This document shows positions 25,522 through 34,609 of a DNA stretch of 52,952 nucleotides, in pieces. The stretch spans positions 1 through 52,952 of the forward strand of contig JAQUZG010000002.1 in NCBI GenBank assembly GCA_028691435.1, written 5' to 3'. Positions within the stretch are counted from its first letter, which is position 1. The number at the start of each line of letters is the position of its first letter. The DNA comes from Candidatus Iainarchaeum sp. GTDB lineage: Archaea; Iainarchaeota; Iainarchaeia; Iainarchaeales; JAAZKV01. The notes under the pieces are model-generated. The model was not told the DNA's origin and searched no databases. It saw only the letters and a list, made by a program, of their open reading frames with translations. The position numbers were made by a program, and so were the translations under genes.

Positions 25522-26189
25522 TTTATTTTTATTTAATTTAATGAATAGTAAAATTATCATGATTGATAAAATTATGATTATGATTAAAATATAATTAAAA
25601 TTAAAACTTTGAATAAATTGGTTTTCTTTTTGATTATTAGAATCATTAAAAAATTTATTAGTTATATTTTCATCAGGTAAATTTAAATCTGTTTGTTTAA
25701 ATTTAATTTCTGAAATTGTTATTTCATTAAAATCATTAAGTTTATTTGATGGAATATTTTTATCAATATAATATGTAATTTCATCATCATTATGTATAAC
25801 AAATTCAATCACTGGATCTCTTTCAATTATATTAAATTCAAATTCAGAATAAATTTCATTCGCATCTAAGGCAATTGATTTTGGAATTGTTTCGATTATT
25901 TTTAAATAATTTAAATCAGATAAATTGTTTAAAAATATAGAAAATTTTGTTCTTGCTTTTGGTAAACCATTTGAATCATAGATTAATTCGTTTGTTAATT
26001 TTCGATTAAATGATAAATTATTTTCGATTAAGAATTTTTCTTTTTTTGTTAAATTAGAAAATAAATTTTCATCAAAATTAGTTTTGATTTCTTCTTGAAC
26101 AGTAAATAATTCTTCAATTTGATTTGCTTTTTCTATATTTATGTCCGTTAAACTGTTTGGTCTTGATCCACTACTGCCTCCGCACCCCC
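25504..26189 (-). CDS. C-terminal tail and membrane anchor of the subtilisin, in a shifted frame
   Basis: On the minus strand a second frame stays open from the end of the subtilisin's Gly/Ser linker to a stop at 25504-25506, with no stop codon on the way. It reads GGSSGSRPNSLTDINIEKAN at its start, continues through about 200 residues of beta-like polar sequence (NNLSFNRKLTNELIYDSNG, AINDP-free), and ends in a strong membrane helix (YILIIIIILSIMIILLFIKL) and a KNKLVKSN tail. The only nearby start-like codon, GTG 25812, lies in the middle. Adding one G to the G5 run (plus-strand C5, 26185-26189) would fuse it to the protease, giving a membrane-anchored enzyme of about 1,230 residues. Either a sequencing indel or a real frameshift. 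Confidence 0.7.
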
Positions 26190-29100
26190 ACTTCCACCAG
26201 TAGACCCACTATCTGATCCAATAGATGTTAAAGCATTTGTTTTAAATGATTTAAAAGTTGATCCATAATTTCCATCTAAATCCATACATGCAAGATGTAA
26301 ATTGTAATCAGTATTTGGTGAAAGAGCTGTTAAATCAATAGTTTTTGTACCTATTCCATTTGTTGTCGATAAATAAAAATTTGAATCATCAATAATTTCA
26401 TCATAATTTAAATCAGTAAAACTTTTTTTACAATTCACATATTTGTTTATAGTTAAATTTAATGCTGCAGAATTAGTAGTAACTGAAGCATTTGATAAAG
26501 AAATATTTACCAGAGTTAAATTAGATAAAGTTGTGAATGAAAAATTTAAATCTTCATTTATATTGTTTGCATCATCAATGCATGAAATAAATAGATTATA
26601 ATCTGTTAAAGAATTTAAATCATAAATAGTTATTGAATAATTATTATCTTGATTTGAATCAACGAGATATTCAAGTGAAGACATTTCATAAAAATTTAAA
26701 TCTTGATTAACTGAATATTTACATGTTGCTTTTTCATTTGAATTAATATCAAACACTGCATTAATGTCAGACACTATTGTGTTTAATGGATTAAATTTAT
26801 TTATGTCTATGCTTGGTTTTGTTTTGTCGATTGTAAAATATATTGTTCCATTTGATTGATTAGTTGCCTGGTCATAGAAATTATAATCAAGACGATAATT
26901 TGCATCTAAATAATTCAACACATTTATTTGAATATATTGATTATTATTTAAATCAACTAACATTTTAGATAAATTATTATCAATCAGATAATTTGCATCT
27001 AAAATTCCTGAATTATTGAAATCAACTGCAAAAAGTATATTAAAATCGTGATTAATTTTGTTTTGGCCAGGATTAATTATTTGTGTGATTATTGGCGGCG
27101 AATTATCTATTGGAATAAATATCATTTTAGCTTGTTCATTTGTTGCATAATCATCAGTAGAATAAAATTGTAATTGATTATTAGCATCAGCCAAAATTTC
27201 AATTTGGATTGAATTAGTATCAGTTACAAAATTTGAATTATTAATTGTGTTCCAATCATAATCATTTAATTTGTATGAAATTGATTTACATGATGAATAA
27301 GGTAAATAGTTACAGTCTAAAACAACTAATTGATTTTGGTTATTCCAATCAGTATCAAAATTTGATGAACGTGTGATGGGAGCAATTGTTTGAATTTGAT
27401 TAGATGCAGCAAGACCAACAAATTCAATGGTTGGATAAATTGTATTAAAGTCATTTGATTGAGTTATGATTTTTATTATATAATTTCCATCAATTGGGGC
27501 AACTACTTGTTCAACATTGTCGATTAATGATGTTGATGAAGAAACTAATTGATTATTTGAATCAAATAAATATAAGTTTAAATCTGAAAGTTTTGAAACA
27601 CAGCTATTTGAACCACAATTATAAAAACCCCTATCCCAAGTAATTGTAACTTTTTGGTTTGCATCTAAATAAGCAAAATAAGCTTTTGATGAATTATTTG
27701 AAATTGTAACATATTCTGTATATTCTCCTTCATAGACTGCTTTATTTAAATCTAAATATCCCCAACCTGAATATTTATCCCAACCTATTGAATTGATGTC
27801 TTGTGCAGAATTTAATAAAAGTGCTTTTGATTCTAAATGAGTTGTATTAAATTTATCTTTAATTAATGCAATTGCCCCTGTGACTGCTGGAGCGGCCATA
27901 CTTGTTCCTGCCATATCCGCTCCCAAAGTATCCGAAACTTGACTTGCAGAAATAATTCCTTGTGTAGCGTTATTGTCTCCGGGTGCAGAGACATCAGGTT
28001 TTTTTCTTCCATCAAAAGTTGGACCACGACTTGAAAAAGAAGAAATTGTATCATTTAATCGGTTTATATCGCCATTCATTGAAATTGATGCCACGGATAT
28101 TACATTATATGCATCTGATGGTGTTACAAGTTGATTTGAATCTAAATATGGAAAAGAACAATCCCCATTAGAATTTCCTGCTGCAAAAATTGTTGGAACT
28201 TCATTAAAATATGTGTAAAAATCAGCATTTATTGTGTCTGCTGATTGACCATTAGCAATACTTTCTCCTTGAACATAAGTAGAATAATTATTAATCCACT
28301 CAAAACAATTTTTATTTGTTGATCCCCAAGAGTTGTTTATTACATCAGCATCGTTTGAATTACAAGCATCTAAATTATTGATGGCACATTGAAAGCCAGT
28401 TCCAACTGAAGCTGGAATTAATTTTGCCCCTTTTGCAACACCAAAATATGGCGAATATGCAGATAATGCAATTCCTGCAACATGTGTACCATGACCATGA
28501 AAATCTACATCCCCATAATCAGTTGTTAAAGCATGTGTACAATTAATTGAAGATAAAACCTTAAATGGAAAATTAAAAAAAAGATGAGTTGTTCTTACCC
28601 CACTATCATTTATACAAATTTTTGATGAATAACCATTTGAGTCAGCAACCAAATAAAATTCTGGCGCGTTAACTGATGGATTCAAATAAGTTAGAAGTGT
28701 TTTAAATTCAACATATGAAAAACTTTTTACTTCGTTTGATAAAATAAAATTTAATGAACTAGACAGAGGCAAATTAACTTGATAAAAATTTAAAGGTAAA
28801 TTATTTAATAAGTCTTTTTTTGAATTTGAAACAATAATTTTATTTATTGAGGCATTTTGAATTGAATTAATTTTATTTGAAAGTTCATCAAAATCTCCTG
28901 ACACATAAAAAGTGATTGAATCGATTGAACTGTTTAATTGTGAAGAATAAGAGTTTGATGAAACTAAAAATTCGCCAGTTGAGAATTTATCAGTTGAATC
29001 AATTTGTGAAATTAAATTAGTTGTATTCAGATTATTATTTTTATTATTTAATAGAGTATTAATATTAGTAATTTTTTCATTTATTTGATTAAACATGTTT

Positions 29101-29204
29101 AGTTGATTTTCATTCATTTCATTAATTGAAATTGAAAAAGAAAAAGATAAAAAACAAATTAATAAAAATGTAACAAAAAGTAATTTTAAATTAATAAAAC
29201 TCAT
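26148..29204 (-). CDS. Secreted subtilisin-like serine protease (S8), frame broken near its C-terminus
   Basis: A 1018-residue exported protease. Signal peptide: LKLLFVTFLLICFLSFSFS (about 7-25). A propeptide-like region lies at about 30-180. The catalytic triad is Asp200 (ICINDSGV), His238 (DFHGHGTHVAG) and Ser435 (MAGTSMAAPAVTG), with oxyanion Asn344 (IFAAGNSNGDC). A pre-peptidase-like beta domain follows (VTITWDRGFYNC...). From about 640 there are Ig-like repeats rich in Asn and Asp (SKMLVDLNNNQ, CKYSVNQDL, LFISCIDDANN). The frame ends after a GSDSGSTGGSGG linker with a short tail, AEAVVDQDQTV, while the natural continuation lies in the next frame. Many Asn-x-Ser/Thr sites suggest N-glycosylation. 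Likely a cell-surface protease for protein scavenging or interaction with other cells; this role is inferred. Confidence 0.9.
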   Translation of the reverse strand: MSFINLKLLFVTFLLICFLSFSFSISINEMNENQLNMFNQINEKITNINTLLNNKNNNLNTTNLISQIDSTDKFSTGEFLVSSNSYSSQLNSSIDSITFYVSGDFDELSNKINSIQNASINKIIVSNSKKDLLNNLPLNFYQVNLPLSSSLNFILSNEVKSFSYVEFKTLLTYLNPSVNAPEFYLVADSNGYSSKICINDSGVRTTHLFFNFPFKVLSSINCTHALTTDYGDVDFHGHGTHVAGIALSAYSPYFGVAKGAKLIPASVGTGFQCAINNLDACNSNDADVINNSWGSTNKNCFEWINNYSTYVQGESIANGQSADTINADFYTYFNEVPTIFAAGNSNGDCSFPYLDSNQLVTPSDAYNVISVASISMNGDINRLNDTISSFSSRGPTFDGRKKPDVSAPGDNNATQGIISASQVSDTLGADMAGTSMAAPAVTGAIALIKDKFNTTHLESKALLLNSAQDINSIGWDKYSGWGYLDLNKAVYEGEYTEYVTISNNSSKAYFAYLDANQKVTITWDRGFYNCGSNSCVSKLSDLNLYLFDSNNQLVSSSTSLIDNVEQVVAPIDGNYIIKIITQSNDFNTIYPTIEFVGLAASNQIQTIAPITRSSNFDTDWNNQNQLVVLDCNYLPYSSCKSISYKLNDYDWNTINNSNFVTDTNSIQIEILADANNQLQFYSTDDYATNEQAKMIFIPIDNSPPIITQIINPGQNKINHDFNILFAVDFNNSGILDANYLIDNNLSKMLVDLNNNQYIQINVLNYLDANYRLDYNFYDQATNQSNGTIYFTIDKTKPSIDINKFNPLNTIVSDINAVFDINSNEKATCKYSVNQDLNFYEMSSLEYLVDSNQDNNYSITIYDLNSLTDYNLFISCIDDANNINEDLNFSFTTLSNLTLVNISLSNASVTTNSAALNLTINKYVNCKKSFTDLNYDEIIDDSNFYLSTTNGIGTKTIDLTALSPNTDYNLHLACMDLDGNYGSTFKSFKTNALTSIGSDSGSTGGSGGAEAVVDQDQTV

Positions 29205-29297
29205 AATAAAAACAGTGAATAAATATTTTTAAAGTAAACATTTTATAAAAAATAAGAAAATAAAAATTGATTTTTAAAAATAATTTTTTCTAAAAAA

Positions 29298-29987
29298 TTA
29301 TCGTTCTTTCATCCAGTGTTTTCTAGCCATTTGTGTTTGGAAATGATGCCAAAGATTTGCTTTTCCCATAGGTATTGGAATAGTTTGTCTTTTTTTAATT
29401 GCTTTTCTAAATTCTGTTTCATTTTCTGCATCGATTTCTGTTAACCCATTACCTAATTCTTCAGGGGTGTGTGCATCACTATTTGCAAGTGGGGCAATTT
29501 TTCCTTTTGCAACAGTTTCAAAAAAGTCTACCGATTTTTTATTTAATCCTTGATAATATGCTCTTGCATTATACACTTCCATTGCATCAAATTTTTTCCA
29601 AAGACTTGGAAATTCTTTAAAATTTTTTCTTGGCCAATCAAATGGGTGTGGGCAAGACAAGAGTGCATCTTGTTCTTTTATTTGATCAAAAATAGATTCA
29701 AATGTTGAAGGTTTAATTTCTTTTTGTAAAAAATAGCCAATTACTTCACCAACACATTTTGCATCAGAGCTAGTGTTCTCCAATACTTTTATTTCTTCAC
29801 CAGGAATTAAAAAAACTCCTTCTTTTTTTGCCAATTGTGTTATTTTTCCTTTTGTATAAGCATCCACATTATTGTGGTCAGTTAAAGAAAATCCAAATTT
29901 ATTCTTTTTCATTATTTTTACAATTGTTTCTGGTTTAGTTAGGGCATCCACACTATACCTGGAATGTAAATGTAAGTCAAAAAGCAT
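29298..29987 (-). CDS. PHP-domain phosphoesterase
   Basis: A 229-residue protein of the PHP family (metal-dependent phosphoesterases related to histidinol phosphatase and the polymerase PHP domain). Motif I DLHLHSRYSVDA (residues 4-15) has the HxH pair, FSLTDHNNVDAY gives the second metal site, an E in LIPGEEIKV the third, CPHPFDWPR the next His, and ANSDAHTPEELG the last DxH. All motifs look intact. TDH and PHPFD match the ycfH-like small-molecule PHP proteins. Substrate unknown: a nucleotide or sugar phosphate is possible. It is divergent from sufS with about 120 AT-rich bases between. Confidence 0.88.
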   Translation of the reverse strand: MLFDLHLHSRYSVDALTKPETIVKIMKKNKFGFSLTDHNNVDAYTKGKITQLAKKEGVFLIPGEEIKVLENTSSDAKCVGEVIGYFLQKEIKPSTFESIFDQIKEQDALLSCPHPFDWPRKNFKEFPSLWKKFDAMEVYNARAYYQGLNKKSVDFFETVAKGKIAPLANSDAHTPEELGNGLTEIDAENETEFRKAIKKRQTIPIPMGKANLWHHFQTQMARKHWMKER

Positions 29988-30107
29988 AATTATTTTAGTA
30001 TAGAAAAGAATTAAAAGTGCTTTTATGGTTAAATTATTATAGTATATATTGTTAAATAAAAAATAAATTTATAAAAAATAAAATTATAAAAAATAGAATT
30101 GATTTTT

Positions 30108-31316
30108 ATGAATGTAAATAAGATTAGAGAAGATTTTCTAGTACTTAATAGAAAAATTGAAGGAAAAGATTTAGTTTATTTAGATAATGCTGCAACTTCT
30201 TTAAAACCTAAAAGCGTAATTGATGCAATTACAAGTTACTATACAGAGCATACTGCAAATATTCATAGAGGGGTACATACTTTAAGTCAAGAAGCAAGTG
30301 AAGAATATGAATTGGCACATAAAAATATTGCTAAATTTGTAAATGCGAGTGAAGAAGAAGTAATTTTTACAAAGAATGCAACTGAATCGATTAATCTTAT
30401 AATGTATTCTTTACTTAATAGTAATTTTTTTAAAAAAGGAGATAAGATTGTTACTACAATTATGGAACATCACAGTAATATTATCCCTTGGCAATATCTT
30501 GAAAAGAAAGGATTAGTAAATTTAGAGTTTGTTAATATTAATAAAAATTATGAGATTGATGAAGAAGATTTTAGAAAAAAAGTCAAAGGAGCAAAATTAG
30601 TTAGTATAAGTGGAGCAAGTAATACAATTGCAACACAAAATGATATTGTTAGACTTGGTAAAATATTAAGAGAAGAAAATAAAACTGCAATTTTTGGAAT
30701 TGATGGTTGTCAGACGGCACCACATAAAAAAATTGATTTTAAAAAATTAAATATTGATTATATAGTTTTTTCTGGACATAAAATGCTTATGCCTACAGGA
30801 ATAGGTTTTTTGATTGCTAAAAAAGAATTTTTAGAAAAAAACGAACCTTTTCTTTTTGGCGGAGACATGATTTCACAAGTGGCTTTACATTCTAGTGAGT
30901 GGAATAAATTGCCTTATAAGTTTGAAGCTGGAACACCACACATAGCTAGTGCTTATGGAATAAATGCAGCAATTAAATATTTAGAAAAAATAGGTCTTGA
31001 AAATATTGAAGCTCATGAAAAAAAACTTGTTAAACTTTGTATAGATGAGCTTGATGGAAAAAATGGAATAAAAATTTATGGGCCTAAAAATGATAATCAT
31101 GGGGGAATTATTTTATTTGATAGTAAACTTAATTGTCATGATCTTGCAACATTATTGAATGATCAAGGAATTGCAATAAGAAGTGGAATGCATTGTGCAG
31201 AACCTTTAGTTTCTAGTTTGAATAAAGAAGGTCTTGCAAGAGCTAGTTTTTACTTGTATAACACAGAAGATGAAGTTAGATTTTTTATTGAAAAGTTAAA
31301 AGATATTCTTGAATAA
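30108..31316 (+). CDS. sufS: Cysteine desulfurase (SufS-like)
   Basis: A 402-residue PLP enzyme that takes sulfur from cysteine for iron-sulfur clusters or tRNA thiolation. Start ATG 30108 (MNVNKIREDFLVLN); a TTG nine bases upstream is less likely. YLDNAATSLKP is the type II (SufS/CsdA) N-terminus. The PLP lysine is in FSGHKMLMPTG, HHSNIIPW stacks on the cofactor, and the catalytic Cys is in RSGMHCAEPLV, in the short SufS-type loop. No sufBC, sufU or IscU-like gene is adjacent, so its partner is elsewhere or it serves another acceptor. Confidence 0.93.
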   Translation: MNVNKIREDFLVLNRKIEGKDLVYLDNAATSLKPKSVIDAITSYYTEHTANIHRGVHTLSQEASEEYELAHKNIAKFVNASEEEVIFTKNATESINLIMYSLLNSNFFKKGDKIVTTIMEHHSNIIPWQYLEKKGLVNLEFVNINKNYEIDEEDFRKKVKGAKLVSISGASNTIATQNDIVRLGKILREENKTAIFGIDGCQTAPHKKIDFKKLNIDYIVFSGHKMLMPTGIGFLIAKKEFLEKNEPFLFGGDMISQVALHSSEWNKLPYKFEAGTPHIASAYGINAAIKYLEKIGLENIEAHEKKLVKLCIDELDGKNGIKIYGPKNDNHGGIILFDSKLNCHDLATLLNDQGIAIRSGMHCAEPLVSSLNKEGLARASFYLYNTEDEVRFFIEKLKDILE

Positions 31317-31404
31317 ATAAATTTAATTAAAATCGCATGATAAAATTAATAAAAGAATTTTAGATTAATACATCAAATTTTGTTTAGATAAAAAATAATT
31401 AAAA

Positions 31405-31878
31405 TTAAATGAATTTATCAAAATTTATAAAAGTTAAATCATAATTGTATTCGATTACTTCGCTCATTTTTGCTTTTAAGAATGTTTTTTCACCTATTTG
31501 ACAATAAAGTTCATCTAAATCTTTAAGTGATTCGTCAATGTAAAAATCAATACTATATATTGCAAAAAGTGGCAAATAATCTTTTTCAAAACCAGTAATA
31601 TCAAGACTTGAATTGTCATCAAGTAAATGTATTTCTTCTGATTCAATACCCTCTTTTATTGATGATTCACTTATTTCTTTTTCAATTGGTGTTACAACAA
31701 TAAAAACTGCATCAAATTCATTTTCATATATTTTTAATTTAACTATTTTTTTCTCGGGCAACATGTTTGATTTTAATATTCTTTGAATTGAGTAAATTTT
31801 ATCAAATTCAATGATTTCTGATTTTAGTTTATTTAGTTTAATAAAATCTTTTACTAGTTCAACTTCATCTTGGCCCAT
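31405..31878 (-). CDS. Divergent YbaK/ProX-like (aminoacyl-tRNA deacylase-type) protein
   Basis: About 157 residues from ATG 31878 (MGQDEVELVKDF); a GTG at 31887 could add three. The C-terminal half DITGFEKDYLPLFAIYSIDFYIDESLKDLDE (shown in parts: TGFEKDYLPLFA, FYIDESL, DELYCQIG) has the spacing of the YbaK/ProRS-editing fold, where TGxxxGxxPP is followed by VYIDxSLLxxDxVY. The GxxPP loop is changed to DYLPLF. An upstream KKIVKLKIYENEFDAVFIVV fits the strand carrying the catalytic Lys. Members hydrolyse mischarged tRNA; whether this divergent one does is unclear. It is a single gene, with sufS convergent 90 bases away. Confidence 0.5.
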   Translation of the reverse strand: MGQDEVELVKDFIKLNKLKSEIIEFDKIYSIQRILKSNMLPEKKIVKLKIYENEFDAVFIVVTPIEKEISESSIKEGIESEEIHLLDDNSSLDITGFEKDYLPLFAIYSIDFYIDESLKDLDELYCQIGEKTFLKAKMSEVIEYNYDLTFINFDKFI

Positions 31879-31999
31879 TTTAATCACATTTTTTATTTTA
31901 ATTGTTATTAAATATATAATAAAAAGAAATATAAATTTATCAAAAAAAGAAAAAAATTATTTGACTAAAAAGTCAAGTAATTTTTATTTAATTATTTAA

Positions 32000-34606
32000 T
32001 TATTTTTTCTTTAATCGTTTTGGTTTTGAGTCATCATCACCAGATTGTTTATTTTTTGTTACAAAGAAAATTATTCCAACTAATACTAAGATTAGGAATA
32101 ATACTCCGATTAATGGTGCAGCAAATCCACCAAATAATCCAACCATACTTGAATCATCAATTAAGTTTGATTTTGTATTTGATAGTTTTACTGATTGATT
32201 TTTTGTTATTGTTCCTGCTGAAGTTAATATATTTACAATTATATTAACATCGTCTAATTTTGAAACTGTGTTTTCTGGAACTGATATTGTCATTCTTGCA
32301 ATGAAATTTTGGTTTGGTGACAAATAAATTCCTTTTTCAAAGTCAAAATTTACTTTGAATAACTTATAGAATACATTTACATCAATATTTTGATCAGCTA
32401 AACCTATAATATAACCATCAATTATATTTATGTCTGCATTTATTTTGTTTAAATTCATATCAAATACATTGAATCCAATATTTGAATCATTTGTTACTTT
32501 GAAATCAACAACATATTCTATTCGTCTGTATTCTTTTTCACTAGATACATTATTATCAACATTTAGACTTACTGCTAGGTCAGCACCGCATCCTTCTCCA
32601 AATACATTTACATTTAAATCAACATATTTTACAATTCCTGATTCATTTGTAAATTGGATTTTTGCTGGAGTTAATCCACTTGATCCTGCTGGAGGAGCAA
32701 AGTAGACATATACTGTGCCATAATCATTTGCGTTTACTTTTATTGAATCAACATTTGTTGTTGTCCATGGCGGAGCTAATTTTTGGATTGTATATGTTTG
32801 GTCAAATTGACTATCATTTCTTACATATACTGTTAGTAAATGTCCTGCACAACAATTTGCATCCATTGTTTCGTTTGAATAATTTAAAGAGTAGTCATAA
32901 CACACATCGTTTGTTAATTGTGTTAAGTTTGCTGTTCTTTCAATTACAGTTTCATCTGAAGTTGCTTTTATTTGATATGCTGATGTAAAATATGTTGGCA
33001 CATTAACAATGAAGTCAACTGTTTTTGATGAATATGCATCAACTAAAACATTAGTTTCTTTAAATGTTATAAAATTTGATGTTGAGGATAATTCAAATTG
33101 TTGAGATTTTGAACCTGAATTTTTTAATAAAATTTGTTTTGTTACAGTTGTTGATGGACAAGCGTTGATATCAGTAATAACTAAATCTGAATCATAACAG
33201 TTTTGAACATCAAGAGTATATTCTAAAGTTTTTACTTCATTTGCAGAAGTTGCTAAAACTTTAATATTTTTTGTTCCAATTGTGTTTGAATCAAAATAAA
33301 GTGTTTCAATTGATTCTTCATTTGGATTTAAAACTATACTTGTTGATGTAGAATCTATTCCTTCAATTGATAAATTAATTGAAGATAATTGTGTTCCTGT
33401 GTTTTTTAATTTAAATTTTTGTTCTATTTTACCAAAACAATATTCTGTTTGTGTTGTTTCTTTTGATAAAGAAAAGTTTGTACAGTCTTCAATTGTTAAG
33501 TTGATTGGAATATAATATGTTTTTGCATAATTTTTTGATGTTATTGCAAGAGAGATTGATGAAGCGTGTGGTAAGGGATTTGTTAATTTTAAAATTAAAT
33601 TTTCTTTTGCATTTGGTGTAAGAGTAAATTGTGTTTTGTCAACAGTTATAAATTCTGGACCTAAAATTGAAATGTTGAATTCATCTGTTTTTGTTGAAAC
33701 ATTTTCTAATGAAAATGAAAATTCTTCATTTTTTTCAACACATGATTTTATTGAATTTTGAACAGTTGTTACAAATGGTTTGTAATCAATTATTTGTTGA
33801 TTTAAATCAATTGTTTGTGAATCGTTTTTCTTTGTGTTTTTTGCTTGTAAAGTGAAAGGATAGTAACCTTTTGATGTATTACATTCTGATTTTACAACAA
33901 GCATTGAAGTTATGTCTTCATTTGGGTTTAGAACAAATGATGTTTTTGGATAATTTACCCATGATGATGGTAATCCTTCTAAAACTAATAAATATTCACT
34001 TACAAATTCACCAGTGTTTTTTACTGAAATTTGATAATAGTTTTCTTCACATGGTCCTGAAATATTGTTTTTTGGAGTAATGTTAAATTCAAAGTTATGG
34101 CATTCATCAACATTTAGTGTGATTAATTTTGAAGTTGATGCTGGTCCAGTTACTTTTAAATCAGCATAATATGTTCCAGAATTTGCATAACATTCAGGAG
34201 TTACAAAAAAATAAACATCTTTACATTCATTAGAATTAAGTGTTAAAACTTGCGGAGCAATTGATGCCCATTTTGCACCATTGTCACTTAAGGAAAGAGA
34301 ATAAGTCCCAGAATTTGAGCCTGAACAAACTTGATAAGTTTCTCTTACTGTTTCACATTGACACATTGCCAGAGTTGAATTTCCATTTATAGATACTGCA
34401 AAAGCAGAGGGTAACAATAGAGTAATTGATAATAATATTAAAGAAATCATTAAAAATGATTTTATTTTGTCAATTAATGATTTTGGTTTTGATTCTTTTT
34501 TTGATTCTTTATTTGATTTTTTGTTTTCCACTTTTATTGATTGTTTATTTGATTTTTTTGAATTTTTATTTGATTTTTTTATTTTTTTATTTATTTTCTT
34601 AGCCAT
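32000..34606 (-). CDS. Large secreted surface protein with Ig-like repeats and C-terminal anchor
   Basis: An 868-residue protein. Unusually, about 45 Lys/Ser/Asn-rich residues precede the hydrophobic export signal (FLMISLILLSITLLLPSAFA, about 52-71). The outside part is a chain of beta domains of about 100 residues with paired Cys (ECKDVYFFVTPECYANSGTY, CNTSKGYYPFTL, CYDSDLVI). Each carries a LNPNE-type turn before a strand, as in CARDB/NEW3/COG1470 proteins. A C-terminal helix (APLIGVLFLILVLVGIIFFV) and basic tail anchor it. Many Asn-x-Ser/Thr sites suggest N-glycosylation. It starts three bases after the 1080-residue gene stops, so the two are co-translated. Probably an S-layer or adhesion component; no exact family recognised. 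Confidence 0.75.
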   Translation of the reverse strand: MAKKINKKIKKSNKNSKKSNKQSIKVENKKSNKESKKESKPKSLIDKIKSFLMISLILLSITLLLPSAFAVSINGNSTLAMCQCETVRETYQVCSGSNSGTYSLSLSDNGAKWASIAPQVLTLNSNECKDVYFFVTPECYANSGTYYADLKVTGPASTSKLITLNVDECHNFEFNITPKNNISGPCEENYYQISVKNTGEFVSEYLLVLEGLPSSWVNYPKTSFVLNPNEDITSMLVVKSECNTSKGYYPFTLQAKNTKKNDSQTIDLNQQIIDYKPFVTTVQNSIKSCVEKNEEFSFSLENVSTKTDEFNISILGPEFITVDKTQFTLTPNAKENLILKLTNPLPHASSISLAITSKNYAKTYYIPINLTIEDCTNFSLSKETTQTEYCFGKIEQKFKLKNTGTQLSSINLSIEGIDSTSTSIVLNPNEESIETLYFDSNTIGTKNIKVLATSANEVKTLEYTLDVQNCYDSDLVITDINACPSTTVTKQILLKNSGSKSQQFELSSTSNFITFKETNVLVDAYSSKTVDFIVNVPTYFTSAYQIKATSDETVIERTANLTQLTNDVCYDYSLNYSNETMDANCCAGHLLTVYVRNDSQFDQTYTIQKLAPPWTTTNVDSIKVNANDYGTVYVYFAPPAGSSGLTPAKIQFTNESGIVKYVDLNVNVFGEGCGADLAVSLNVDNNVSSEKEYRRIEYVVDFKVTNDSNIGFNVFDMNLNKINADINIIDGYIIGLADQNIDVNVFYKLFKVNFDFEKGIYLSPNQNFIARMTISVPENTVSKLDDVNIIVNILTSAGTITKNQSVKLSNTKSNLIDDSSMVGLFGGFAAPLIGVLFLILVLVGIIFFVTKNKQSGDDDSKPKRLKKK

Positions 34607-34609
34607 ATT

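Noticed and set aside
25504..25812. Independent 102-residue gene starting at GTG 25812
   Set aside because: The open frame continues upstream for about 130 more codons to the subtilisin linker, and the GTG has no ribosome site; it is better read as the protease's shifted tail.
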